Assembly: GCF_014306095.1 (NCBI RefSeq)
Contig: NZ_JACRWC010000074.1
Location: forward strand, 1 to 39,428
Reading direction: 5' to 3'
From: Lentihominibacter faecis
GTDB taxonomy: Bacteria; Bacillota; Clostridia; Peptostreptococcales; Anaerovoracaceae
DNA: 39,428 bases
Each line of letters opens with the position of its first letter. The stretch's first letter is position 1. The notes under the pieces are model-generated. The model ran no database searches and was not told the origin of the DNA. It worked only from the letters and a program-made list of their open reading frames with translations. A program made the translations under genes and the position numbers. Below, piece after piece: positions 33,232 through 39,428 of the stretch.

Positions 33232-34833
33232 TTGAATCAGGAATTATATGAAAAGTTTTGTCATGAATATGAAAAGAAAGGTCTCTGGGAGCATAGCACT
33301 CACGGATCGAAACTAAAAAACTGTGCGGAGAAATACGGGGAGCGGATCGCGCTGATCGATGAACAGGAGGAAATCTCTTACCAGGAGCTGGATCTTCGAT
33401 CAGATCAGATGGCTGCCTGGATGCTGCATGAGGGGTTCGTGAAGGGAGAACGGATCGTGATTCAGCACGTGAACTGCATCGGATTTGCCGTGATGTGCTT
33501 TGCGATGTTTAAGATCGGGGTGATACCGGTGCTTGCAATGCCGTCTCACGGTATGCGTGAGCTTTCCGGTATTGTAAAGACAGCGCAGCCGAAGGGATTC
33601 ATTGTGATTGAAACGTATCACGGAGTGGATCATCTGGCAGAGGCGGCGGTTTTGCAGAAGGAGAATCCGTGTATTGAAAAGGTGATTCCGGCTGAGCGTC
33701 TGGAGCAGATGGATTTCTCTCAATGGGAGCTTGATGAGGAGCTTTATGAGAAGCCCTGCAGCCGGGATACTGCGATCCTTGTGCTTTCTGGAGGCTCTAC
33801 AGGAATCCCGAAGCTGATTGCCCGTCCGCATGCGGACTATCTGCATCTGCAGAAATACTGCGCTCTTTCCTGCGGGATGGATGAAAACAGCGTGAGTCTG
33901 ATCGCCATGCCTGTGACACACTGCTGGAATCTGTGCGGCCCCGGGCTGTTGGGCTCTTTGTTTGCAGGGGCAAAAACCGTCTTGTGCCGGAATGGAAGTG
34001 CAGATGAGATCCTGAACTGTATCGAAATGCACGAGGTGACGACGATGGCTCTTGTGCCGTCCCTTCTTCGTGCCTGCATAAGTCTGCAGGACCTCATGGA
34101 AAATGACCTCTCTTCTTTACAGATGATCCAGATCGGTGGAGCGATGTGTCCGCCGCAGCTTGCGGAGCTGGCGGTAGAGAAACTGGGATGTAAGGTGCAG
34201 CAGATTTATGGTATGAGCGAGGGATTTGTTTCTGCGACAAGACCGGAAGATCCATATGAGATCATGATCGGCACGCAGGGAATTCCGGTTTCGCCGGGCG
34301 ATATCATGAAAATCGTAGATGAAGAGGAGCAGGAGGTTCCGGCAGGAGAGGCAGGAGAAATACTGGCTCGAGGTCCATCTGTTGTCTGGGAGTACTATGA
34401 AAATCCTGTTATGAGCAGTGTAGCGTTTACGGAGGATGGATTTTACCGGACCGGTGATAAGGGCCGGATCGATCCGGATACAGGACGGCTTCAGATCCTG
34501 GGCAGGATCCGTGAGCAGATCAATCGTCTGGGCGAAAAGATCATGCCATCCGAGCTGGAAGAGTATCTGCTGGATCATCCGCAGATCCAGCAGGTATGTG
34601 TTGTTCCGGCGGATGATGAGAAGCTGGGACAGAGAATTTGCATCTGTCTTCCGGAAGCTCTTTCCGGGATCGGGCTGACGCAGCTGCGTCAGTTTTTAAA
34701 GGAAAAGGAGATCGCTTCTTTTAAGATGCCGGATCAGGTGATTTATATCAGGGAGTGGCCGTATACAGCGGTCAATAAGATTGATCGCGGCAGGCTGCGT
34801 GAAATGGCGGAAGGAAAGGTGGCGCTGTGTTAG
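33232..34833 (+). CDS. AMP-forming ligase 2, DhbE/EntE-like aryl-acid adenylation enzyme
   Basis: A 533-residue stand-alone adenylation enzyme that aligns well with DhbE (2,3-dihydroxybenzoate-AMP ligase) along its length. Motifs: A3 LSGGSTGIPK (185-194), A5 YGMSEG (326-331), A7 YRTGD (405-409), A8 GRIREQINRLGEK and the A10 Lys516 in TAVNKIDRG. The DhbE pocket stretch HNYPLSSP reads HCWNLCGP here (230-237). The residues that contact the DHB hydroxyls (Asn235 and Ser240 in DhbE) are Cys231 and Gly236, so the acid is probably not DHB. The start is TTG 33232 after AGGAGG. The carrier domain just upstream is its natural acceptor. Confidence 0.92.
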   Translation: MNQELYEKFCHEYEKKGLWEHSTHGSKLKNCAEKYGERIALIDEQEEISYQELDLRSDQMAAWMLHEGFVKGERIVIQHVNCIGFAVMCFAMFKIGVIPVLAMPSHGMRELSGIVKTAQPKGFIVIETYHGVDHLAEAAVLQKENPCIEKVIPAERLEQMDFSQWELDEELYEKPCSRDTAILVLSGGSTGIPKLIARPHADYLHLQKYCALSCGMDENSVSLIAMPVTHCWNLCGPGLLGSLFAGAKTVLCRNGSADEILNCIEMHEVTTMALVPSLLRACISLQDLMENDLSSLQMIQIGGAMCPPQLAELAVEKLGCKVQQIYGMSEGFVSATRPEDPYEIMIGTQGIPVSPGDIMKIVDEEEQEVPAGEAGEILARGPSVVWEYYENPVMSSVAFTEDGFYRTGDKGRIDPDTGRLQILGRIREQINRLGEKIMPSELEEYLLDHPQIQQVCVVPADDEKLGQRICICLPEALSGIGLTQLRQFLKEKEIASFKMPDQVIYIREWPYTAVNKIDRGRLREMAEGKVALC

Positions 34834-36215
34834 GACTTACAACCGTTCACTGGATTTATCTGCTGTTTTCGATTCTGATTTTTGTCGCACTGGTGAGGAA
34901 ACGTGAAATCGTACTGGTGGGTATTGCCGGGATACTGGCGGTTGTTCTGGTGTATACCGGCAGCCCGGTAACAGCGTTTCAGGCCTTATGTTCGTCCATC
35001 GTGGCCGGATTCAGTGAAGTTCTGTATATTTTTATCGGGATCGCTTTGATTCTTACGATGACGCTGGCGATGAAAGAGTGTGGAGTGGATCAGGCGCTTT
35101 CCCGGCCACTGGATCGGATCAGAACCGGGCCGGGGAGAACTTTTCTGATTTCAGGCGTTATCATGTTCGTTGTTTCACTCCTGATCTGGCCGTCTCCGGC
35201 GGTAGCACTGATGGGTGCATTTTTTATTCCGCTGGCGCAGAAGGCCGGGCTTCCGGCGATATACATGGCGGTGGCTTTGAATCTGTTTGGCCACGGGGCG
35301 GCTCTTTCCGGAGATTTTTTCATTCAGGGGGTTCCGGCTGTGGCAGCGGAAAGTGCCGGGTATACCAGCAGCGATCTGATGCCGTACCTTGTTCCGCTGT
35401 GGATCACGATGACGGTGATCACCATCGGCATGAGTTTTCTTCTGATGAAGCTGGATGTACGTCATATGAAAAAGGAAGATACTGTCTCTGGAAAGAATTC
35501 GCACGAGTGCAGGATGATTTCAAGCGATGAGACCGGAAAGAAAAGAAGAATCTTCTTTCTTGTGATGGGACTGTTACTGATGTTTGATATTGTCGTTGTA
35601 GTGACGTGTGATGTGAGCGGGGATGATGCTTTGACGCTGATTACCGGAACGGTTCTGGTGATTTCAGGGATTTTGTGTCTGCTGTTTTTCGGTATGTCCC
35701 AGGCGGCATCAAAGTTTATCGGATTTATGACAAAGGGTTTCGGCTCGGCAATGGAGATGTTTGCTCCAGCCGTTATCATCATCGCGTTTTTCTCCATCGG
35801 AAATCAGGAGACCGCACAGCAGATCTTGGGAGAGGATGTCAGCGGGATTTTAAGTGATCTGGTTCATGCGCTGGTCAGTGGACTGCATGTGCCGGAGCTT
35901 TGCCTGCCGGTGGTACAGTCTATGGCGGGGATCCTTTACAGTATGGATGGATCCGGATTCGCAGGGTTGACAGTGATTGGAGAAATCGCACAGAGCTACC
36001 ATGTTTCAGGAGAATGTGCCAAGATCCTGACTTCGCTGGGGCAGATCGTGATTATCTGGGTAGGAGGCGGGACTGTGATCCCTTGGGCTGTGATCCCGGT
36101 CTCTGCAATATGCGGAGTGTCACCGCGCGAACTTGCAAAGAAAAATCTCATCCCGGTAGCCTGCGGGCTTGTCGGCACGATCGTGTGTGCTGTGATTCTC
36201 ATGGCAGCTGTATAA
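34827..36215 (+). CDS. Multi-pass ion/organic-acid permease (GntP/CitMHS-like)
   Basis: A 462-residue protein with about 12 hydrophobic helices and paired half-repeats, as in anion:cation symporters of the GntP/CitMHS/DcuC type. A charged cytoplasmic loop lies near residues 215-245 and the sequence ends with SPRELAKKNLIPVACGLVG. The GTG start at 34827 overlaps the end of AMP-ligase 2 by seven bases, so it is translationally coupled to the biosynthetic genes. It may import a precursor acid or export a product. The family is an eye-level guess. Its stop lies only two bases from the end of the convergent zupT, with no terminator between. Confidence 0.75.
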   Translation: MLGLTTVHWIYLLFSILIFVALVRKREIVLVGIAGILAVVLVYTGSPVTAFQALCSSIVAGFSEVLYIFIGIALILTMTLAMKECGVDQALSRPLDRIRTGPGRTFLISGVIMFVVSLLIWPSPAVALMGAFFIPLAQKAGLPAIYMAVALNLFGHGAALSGDFFIQGVPAVAAESAGYTSSDLMPYLVPLWITMTVITIGMSFLLMKLDVRHMKKEDTVSGKNSHECRMISSDETGKKRRIFFLVMGLLLMFDIVVVVTCDVSGDDALTLITGTVLVISGILCLLFFGMSQAASKFIGFMTKGFGSAMEMFAPAVIIIAFFSIGNQETAQQILGEDVSGILSDLVHALVSGLHVPELCLPVVQSMAGILYSMDGSGFAGLTVIGEIAQSYHVSGECAKILTSLGQIVIIWVGGGTVIPWAVIPVSAICGVSPRELAKKNLIPVACGLVGTIVCAVILMAAV

Positions 36216-36217
36216 GG

Positions 36218-37018
36218 TTACAGCATCAGAAGACTGACAGCCATGACAGCCATGCCCAGCACCAGGCCATAGATGGAAAATTTGTGATTGCCGTATTCTC
36301 TGGCGGAAGGAAGCAGCTCGTCGAAGGACATGAAAATCATGACCCCGGCGACCCCGGCGTATAAAAATCCGAAGACCAGATCGCTCATAAACGGTACTAA
36401 AATCAGCCACCCGGCGAGGGCGCCTGCAGGCTCTGCAAGTCCGGATAAAAAGGAGTATTTTATAGCCTTCATGCGGGATCCGGTCGCGTGATAGATGGGT
36501 GAGGATATGGAAATCCCCGCAGGGATGTTGTGGATGATGATGGCAACAACGACAGGGATTGCGATTTTCATTCCCTGCAGTGCGGATACAAAGGTGGTCA
36601 GGCCTTCCGGAAAATTGTGGATAGCCAGAGCAATAGCGGTGAGCTGACCGATCCGCATCAGTTTGGAAGGATCGTGTATGGATTGTCCGTGGGAGCTTCC
36701 ATGAAATCCGCAACCATGATCATGACCATGGGGAGCGATGACCGCTTCTAAAAACCACATTAAAAGGATGCCGCCGAAAAAGGCTGCCAGCGTGAAGATA
36801 CCGCCCCTCAGTTCTCCTGAGGCATTGTCCAGATATTCTCGAGCTTCCGGCAGGATCTCCATCATGGATAGATAGATCATGACTCCTGCGGAAAATCCCA
36901 GGCTGACGGATAGGAATTTTTGATTTGTAAGCTTCGTCAGTACCGTAATACCGCTGCCGATCAGCATGCTGAGGCCGGCCAGTACTGTAAGCAGAAATGC
37001 CAGTGTATAATCGTTCAT
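36218..37018 (-). CDS. zupT: ZIP-family zinc transporter
   Basis: A 266-residue membrane protein with eight helices that imports zinc or other divalent metals. Conserved metal-site helices carry IHNFPEGL and IIHNIPAGISISSPIYHATG, and a His-rich cytoplasmic loop (HGHDHGCGFHGSSHGQSIH) lies between helices 3 and 4. The start at 37018 has only a weak RBS. A good sigma-A promoter lies at 37088-37060. It is transcribed towards the biosynthetic operon and looks unrelated to it. Confidence 0.93.
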   Translation of the reverse strand: MNDYTLAFLLTVLAGLSMLIGSGITVLTKLTNQKFLSVSLGFSAGVMIYLSMMEILPEAREYLDNASGELRGGIFTLAAFFGGILLMWFLEAVIAPHGHDHGCGFHGSSHGQSIHDPSKLMRIGQLTAIALAIHNFPEGLTTFVSALQGMKIAIPVVVAIIIHNIPAGISISSPIYHATGSRMKAIKYSFLSGLAEPAGALAGWLILVPFMSDLVFGFLYAGVAGVMIFMSFDELLPSAREYGNHKFSIYGLVLGMAVMAVSLLML

Positions 37019-37059
37019 TTTGTACTCTTTTCATCTTATTCATTCTATTTGCCTTATAC

Positions 37060-37088
37060 AAAATACCAAATTCATAAAAACCTGTCAA
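37060..37088 (-). promoter_or_regulatory. Sigma-A promoter of zupT
   Basis: On the minus strand TTGACA (37088-37083), 17 bases, TATTTT (37065-37060), predicting a start about 35 bases before the zupT ATG. Confidence 0.7.
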
Positions 37089-37288
37089 CCGTTGCGGCTT
37101 AATTGGTTTATGGCAGTGCTAGCACTTTTGGGGGAAGGGTCTGTTTTGAAAATTAGTACCGATTGTGGAGTTACGGCCGAACAGATTTTTGTTATCATTG
37201 CTACAGTGTTAAGGCGACAGAGCGTCGCGCAGAAGATCCTTTTTATGAATCGTATTGCTGAAAGCTTTGCCGCAGAAAGGAGTCAGCC

Positions 37289-37366
37289 ATGTCAATAACA
37301 GTTGGTATTATTTTTTTCTGTGTCGTTATTGCAGCACTGTACGGTTGTTTCTGGAAACTGTACTAG
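37289..37366 (+). CDS. Possible 25-residue membrane peptide
   Basis: ATG 37289 lies eight bases after AAAGGAG and opens a 25-codon frame to TAG at 37364. The peptide starts MSITVGIIFF, is one hydrophobic helix and ends CFWKLY with a basic C-terminus. A strong hairpin terminator follows at 37403. Small single-helix peptides like this can be real (regulators or toxins), but so short a frame could be chance. Upstream, 37110-37298 holds a 62-codon frame without an RBS and a 12-bp palindrome AGTGCTAGCACT at 37115-37126. Nothing else is recognised between 37089 and 37520. Confidence 0.35.
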   Translation: MSITVGIIFFCVVIAALYGCFWKLY

Positions 37367-37402
37367 GAAATTACATAGGGGCGTTCGATTTTCAGAAGCA
37401 GG

Positions 37403-37456
37403 ACTCCGGAAATGATCGTGAGGAAAAACTCCGACGGTTTCCGGAGTTTTATTTTT
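37403..37456 (+). terminator. Terminator with a competing inner hairpin
   Basis: ACTCCGGAAA (37403-37412) pairs with TTTCCGGAGT (37438-37447), followed by TTTATTTTT. A second 5' arm, AACTCCG (37427-37433), can pair with the same 3' arm instead. The final hairpin is therefore possible in two alternative forms. Confidence 0.7.
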
Positions 37457-37485
37457 GAGAACGGTGCAACGGAATCGCAGCAGTG

Positions 37486-37494
37486 TGTTATAAT
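37486..37494 (+). promoter_or_regulatory. Extended -10 promoter of the Nudix gene
   Basis: TGT-TATAAT (37486-37494) is an extended -10 element, 26 bases before the ATG. No convincing -35 is seen at 17 bases. Confidence 0.5.
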
Positions 37495-37520
37495 GAGAAG
37501 ACAGAAAGAAAAGGAGCGGC

Positions 37521-37937
37521 ATGATGCAGGGATATAATTGTATTTTGGTGTATAGTGAGGATCGAAGGGAGATCTTATTCTGCAAACGGCTCAATGATCC
37601 GTATGAAGGGATGTATAATCTGGTTGGCGGAAAGATCGAACCGGGAGAGGATGGCTTTCATGCAGCGTATCGGGAGCTTTTCGAGGAAACGGGGATTTCT
37701 CAGGAGGATGTCACTCTGTATCATATGATGGATTTTACATATTATAACCAGAACTGTTTCGTAGAGGTGTATACCGGTGTGCTGCAGGCTGACGTAGAGC
37801 TGCGCCCGGAGAAGCATCCGCTTCACTGGATCTCTGCTGAGGAAAATTTTTTTGATTTGGAAAAGTACGCGGGAGAAGGAAATATCGGGCATATGGTGGT
37901 ACAGGCGGAACGCTTTGGATCGGGAATCGCGAAGTAA
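37521..37937 (+). CDS. Nudix hydrolase
   Basis: A 138-residue enzyme with a complete Nudix box, GGKIEPGEDGFHAAYRELFEETG written in two parts GGKIEPGEDGFHAA and YRELFEETGI (36-59), matching Gx5Ex7REUxEExGU. It cleaves a nucleoside diphosphate linked to another group; candidates include 8-oxo-dGTP, which the family's MutT-like members remove, but the substrate cannot be read. RBS AAGGAG lies four bases before ATG 37521, with ATG 37524 an alternative. Single-gene transcript, followed by the tRNA-Gly promoter. Confidence 0.92.
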   Translation: MMQGYNCILVYSEDRREILFCKRLNDPYEGMYNLVGGKIEPGEDGFHAAYRELFEETGISQEDVTLYHMMDFTYYNQNCFVEVYTGVLQADVELRPEKHPLHWISAEENFFDLEKYAGEGNIGHMVVQAERFGSGIAK

Positions 37938-37951
37938 CCTGGAAAATATGT

Positions 37952-37980
37952 TTTACAAAAGCCGTAAAAAGTGGTAAAAT
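37952..37980 (+). promoter_or_regulatory. Sigma-A promoter of tRNA-Gly
   Basis: TTTACA (37952-37957), 17 bases, TAAAAT (37975-37980), 46 bases before the mature tRNA. Confidence 0.7.
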
Positions 37981-38026
37981 ACAGTGAAGTGTTTTAGAAG
38001 ACAGGAAACGCTGCGCTGTAATATTT

Positions 38027-38100
38027 GCGGATGTAGTTTAGTGGCAAAACCTCAGCTTCCCAAGCTGAAGTTGTGGGTTCGATTCCCATCATCCGCTCCA
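38027..38100 (+). tRNA. tRNA-Gly (anticodon CCC), likely integration site
   Basis: Acceptor GCGGAUG pairs with CAUCCGC, the anticodon stem UCAGC/GCUGA encloses loop UUCCCAA, and the T arm has GGUUCGAUUCC. Anticodon CCC is at 38059-38061 and reads GGG. CCA is encoded. The integrase gene ends 50 bases downstream, so the tRNA 3' end is the probable attachment site. Confidence 0.95.
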
Positions 38101-38103
38101 GGT

Positions 38104-38140
38104 AAAAGCCTTGCAATTTCAACGATTGCAGGGCTTTTTT
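38104..38140 (+). terminator. Terminator of tRNA-Gly
   Basis: AAAGCC and TTGCAAT (to 38117) pair with ATTGCAG and GGCTTT (38125-38137), with loop TTCAACG and a T run to 38140. If the att core ends inside the tRNA, this terminator belongs to the integrated element. Confidence 0.85.
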
Positions 38141-38149
38141 CTACTTTTT

Positions 38150-39370
38150 TTAAAAGGCGTGGTTTTGCTGTTTTTTACCGTGTTTTGCTACCTGTTCAGG
38201 CACGGAATCAGGCACGGTATGGCGTTGATTTATCAGGCTTCGAGCTGTTTCCAACGTCTCAAAACAGGCATGAGTATAGATTTTGGACGTTAGAGCAATG
38301 TCTGAGTGTCCCATGAGTCTACATGCGATGTTGATGGGAACCCCGGCTTTCTCTAAATCTGTGCAGTATGTATGACGGAGATTATACATGACGAAATCTT
38401 CTGCTAGCGGAAAAGGCGGGATCAGCTCGTCTTGTTCTACGCGGCATCCCATACCAATATTCATAAGCCGTCGGATATCGTCCCACATGGAACGTCTGCG
38501 TCCAATCGTAGGAGACTTGCCGTCGATCAGCGTGGCTGATTCAAATGGATCACGTTTGCAGCTGCATAGTTCATTCAGAAAAATTTCAGGAATTGGAATC
38601 TGCCGGAAGCCTGCATCGGACTTTGGGTATTTAGAGCGTCCCTTTTTATCCCATGCTCTGGAGACCGTAAGAATTCCTGTTTTAAAGTCGATATCTTTCC
38701 AAATCAATGCTGCGGATTCGCTAGGGCGCAGACCGCAGTACAGGCAAAATTTGCAGAACAGGTTTCCTCGGTGAGGCTTTGGATCTGAGACAAATGTATT
38801 CGTTTTATAAAAATCCTCGGTGATTTTTCCGGACAGTACCTGCAGCAGGACTTCACGCTCCCTGTCGGTGATACTCCGGCGGGGATTGCTCTTTTTCCCT
38901 TTCGGGCGGACTAGATCTTCGGAGAAATTTCGATCCAGACTACCATTCTTGTAGGCAGAGTCGAACAGTTCTTTCGTTGCACGAAAAATTTTATTTACAT
39001 ATTCCTGAGAGTAATGGGAACAGTCGTTTAGGAACTGCTGTACATGAAGCGGCTGGATGTTCCCCAGCGAACGGTTTCCGATACCTGGAACTACCTTCCG
39101 CAAGACGATATAAGAAAGGTTATCAAACCAGTCATCACCGACTGTCTCGGACTTATAGGTTTCAAGCCATTGCTCTGCGAAATCCTGCAGCCGTGTCTTG
39201 CGGTCGATGATACCGCGATCGATCTCATTGTGTTTCGCCTGCAGTTTCTGCATGAATTCCGACAGAGTGTGGGCACGAACGTCGATGGGAACGCCGTGAT
39301 AGATCTCCTGCTGGCGGAACTTGAAGCGGGAAGAGGTGTTGGCTGTGTTCTGTTTCTTCTTGGTTGCCAT
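38150..39370 (-). CDS. int: Tyrosine recombinase (integrase)
   Basis: A 406-residue phage/ICE-type integrase. It has an N-terminal arm-type region, a core-binding SAM-like domain (about 60-150) and a catalytic domain (about 165-375). The Arg in CGLRPSE (215), Arg332 in YNLRHTY, His355 in LMGHSDIA and Tyr365 in SKIYTH are seen; the first His of the HxxR box is Tyr, a common variant. A Lys near 250 (PKSDAG) is the probable beta-hairpin Lys. The start is ATG 39370 with AAGGAG nine bases upstream; the ATG at 39379 touches that RBS. The gene points at the 3' end of tRNA-Gly, so the element lies to the right, outside the window. Confidence 0.95.
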   Translation of the reverse strand: MATKKKQNTANTSSRFKFRQQEIYHGVPIDVRAHTLSEFMQKLQAKHNEIDRGIIDRKTRLQDFAEQWLETYKSETVGDDWFDNLSYIVLRKVVPGIGNRSLGNIQPLHVQQFLNDCSHYSQEYVNKIFRATKELFDSAYKNGSLDRNFSEDLVRPKGKKSNPRRSITDREREVLLQVLSGKITEDFYKTNTFVSDPKPHRGNLFCKFCLYCGLRPSESAALIWKDIDFKTGILTVSRAWDKKGRSKYPKSDAGFRQIPIPEIFLNELCSCKRDPFESATLIDGKSPTIGRRRSMWDDIRRLMNIGMGCRVEQDELIPPFPLAEDFVMYNLRHTYCTDLEKAGVPINIACRLMGHSDIALTSKIYTHACFETLETARSLINQRHTVPDSVPEQVAKHGKKQQNHAF

Positions 39371-39388
39371 ATGTATCATCTCCTTAAA

Positions 39389-39404
39389 AATGGGTATAAA
39401 AATA
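39389..39404. promoter_or_regulatory. Short inverted repeat upstream of the integrase
   Basis: GGGTA, six bases, TACCC, located about 20 bases upstream of the integrase RBS. It could be an operator or a small hairpin. The sequence ends too soon to judge. Confidence 0.3.
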
Positions 39405-39428
39405 CCCTGAATATTGACTGTCTCTTAT

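Noticed and set aside
37040..37075. MntR/Fur-like site near the zupT promoter
   Set aside because: A TTTG...CAAA arrangement overlaps the -10, but the match to any metal-regulator consensus is too weak in this A/T-rich sequence.
37110..37298. 62-codon frame upstream of the micropeptide
   Set aside because: No RBS and no resemblance to known proteins; not supported as a gene.
1..39428. CRISPR arrays, rRNA genes, and recognisable riboswitches or T-boxes
   Set aside because: No regularly spaced repeats with unique spacers, no rRNA sequence and no conserved riboswitch core were seen; leaders before rimP and ribF show only simple structure.

Overview
The window looks like chromosome from an anaerobic Gram-positive gut-type bacterium (Clostridia, most likely Lachnospiraceae). 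This rests on the gene order rimP-nusA-ylxR-ylxQ-infB-rbfA-nrnA-truB-ribF, strong AGGAGG ribosome binding sites, a Lachnospiraceae-style IS66 TnpA, and surface-protein fragments of the type common in that family. The genus cannot be fixed by eye.

Left part (1-9700): an accessory island that is visibly more A/T rich than the rest. It is bordered by an IS3-type transposase start and a beheaded surface-protein gene on the left, and by a lone IS66 tnpA and another gene fragment on the right. Between them is a self-contained sigma-54 module: an enhancer-binding regulator (CBS-PAS-PAS-AAA+-Fis), then a thiamine-diphosphate enzyme, a TRAP transporter (DctP, DctQ, DctM) and a metallo-beta-lactamase-fold lactonase-like hydrolase. 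Exact -24/-12 promoters (TGGCAC-N5-TTGC) lie before both the regulator and the operon. The substrate is unknown.

Middle part (9700-23260): housekeeping. It holds tRNA-Ala(CGC), the rimP/nusA/infB operon with its promoter and leader hairpin, then nrnA, truB, ribF, a CorA-type transporter, a convergent DUF975-CmpB membrane protein, tRNA-Pro(CGG) and mutY.

Right part (23340-36215): a compact, apparently single-operon biosynthetic cluster that I do not recognise. It runs SDR reductase, carrier protein, GNAT, ABC exporter (ATPase plus FtsX permease), class II aaRS-like amino acid:[carrier protein] ligase, KASIII-like enzyme, AMP-ligase, second carrier protein, a thioesterase with a Cys nucleophile split by frameshifts from its own C-terminus and a third carrier domain, a DhbE-like aryl-acid AMP-ligase with altered pocket residues, and a 12-TM-type permease. 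Two identical GTTAG-N6-CTAAC operators sit in its promoter region. Reading the parts together, an amino acid and one or two carboxylic acids are probably loaded on separate carriers, joined by the KASIII and/or GNAT, reduced, released by the thioesterase and exported. The product is not predicted.

End (36218-39428): a ZIP zinc transporter, a possible tiny membrane peptide, a Nudix hydrolase, tRNA-Gly(CCC), and a tyrosine integrase abutting that tRNA. The integrase marks the left edge of an integrated element that continues beyond the window.
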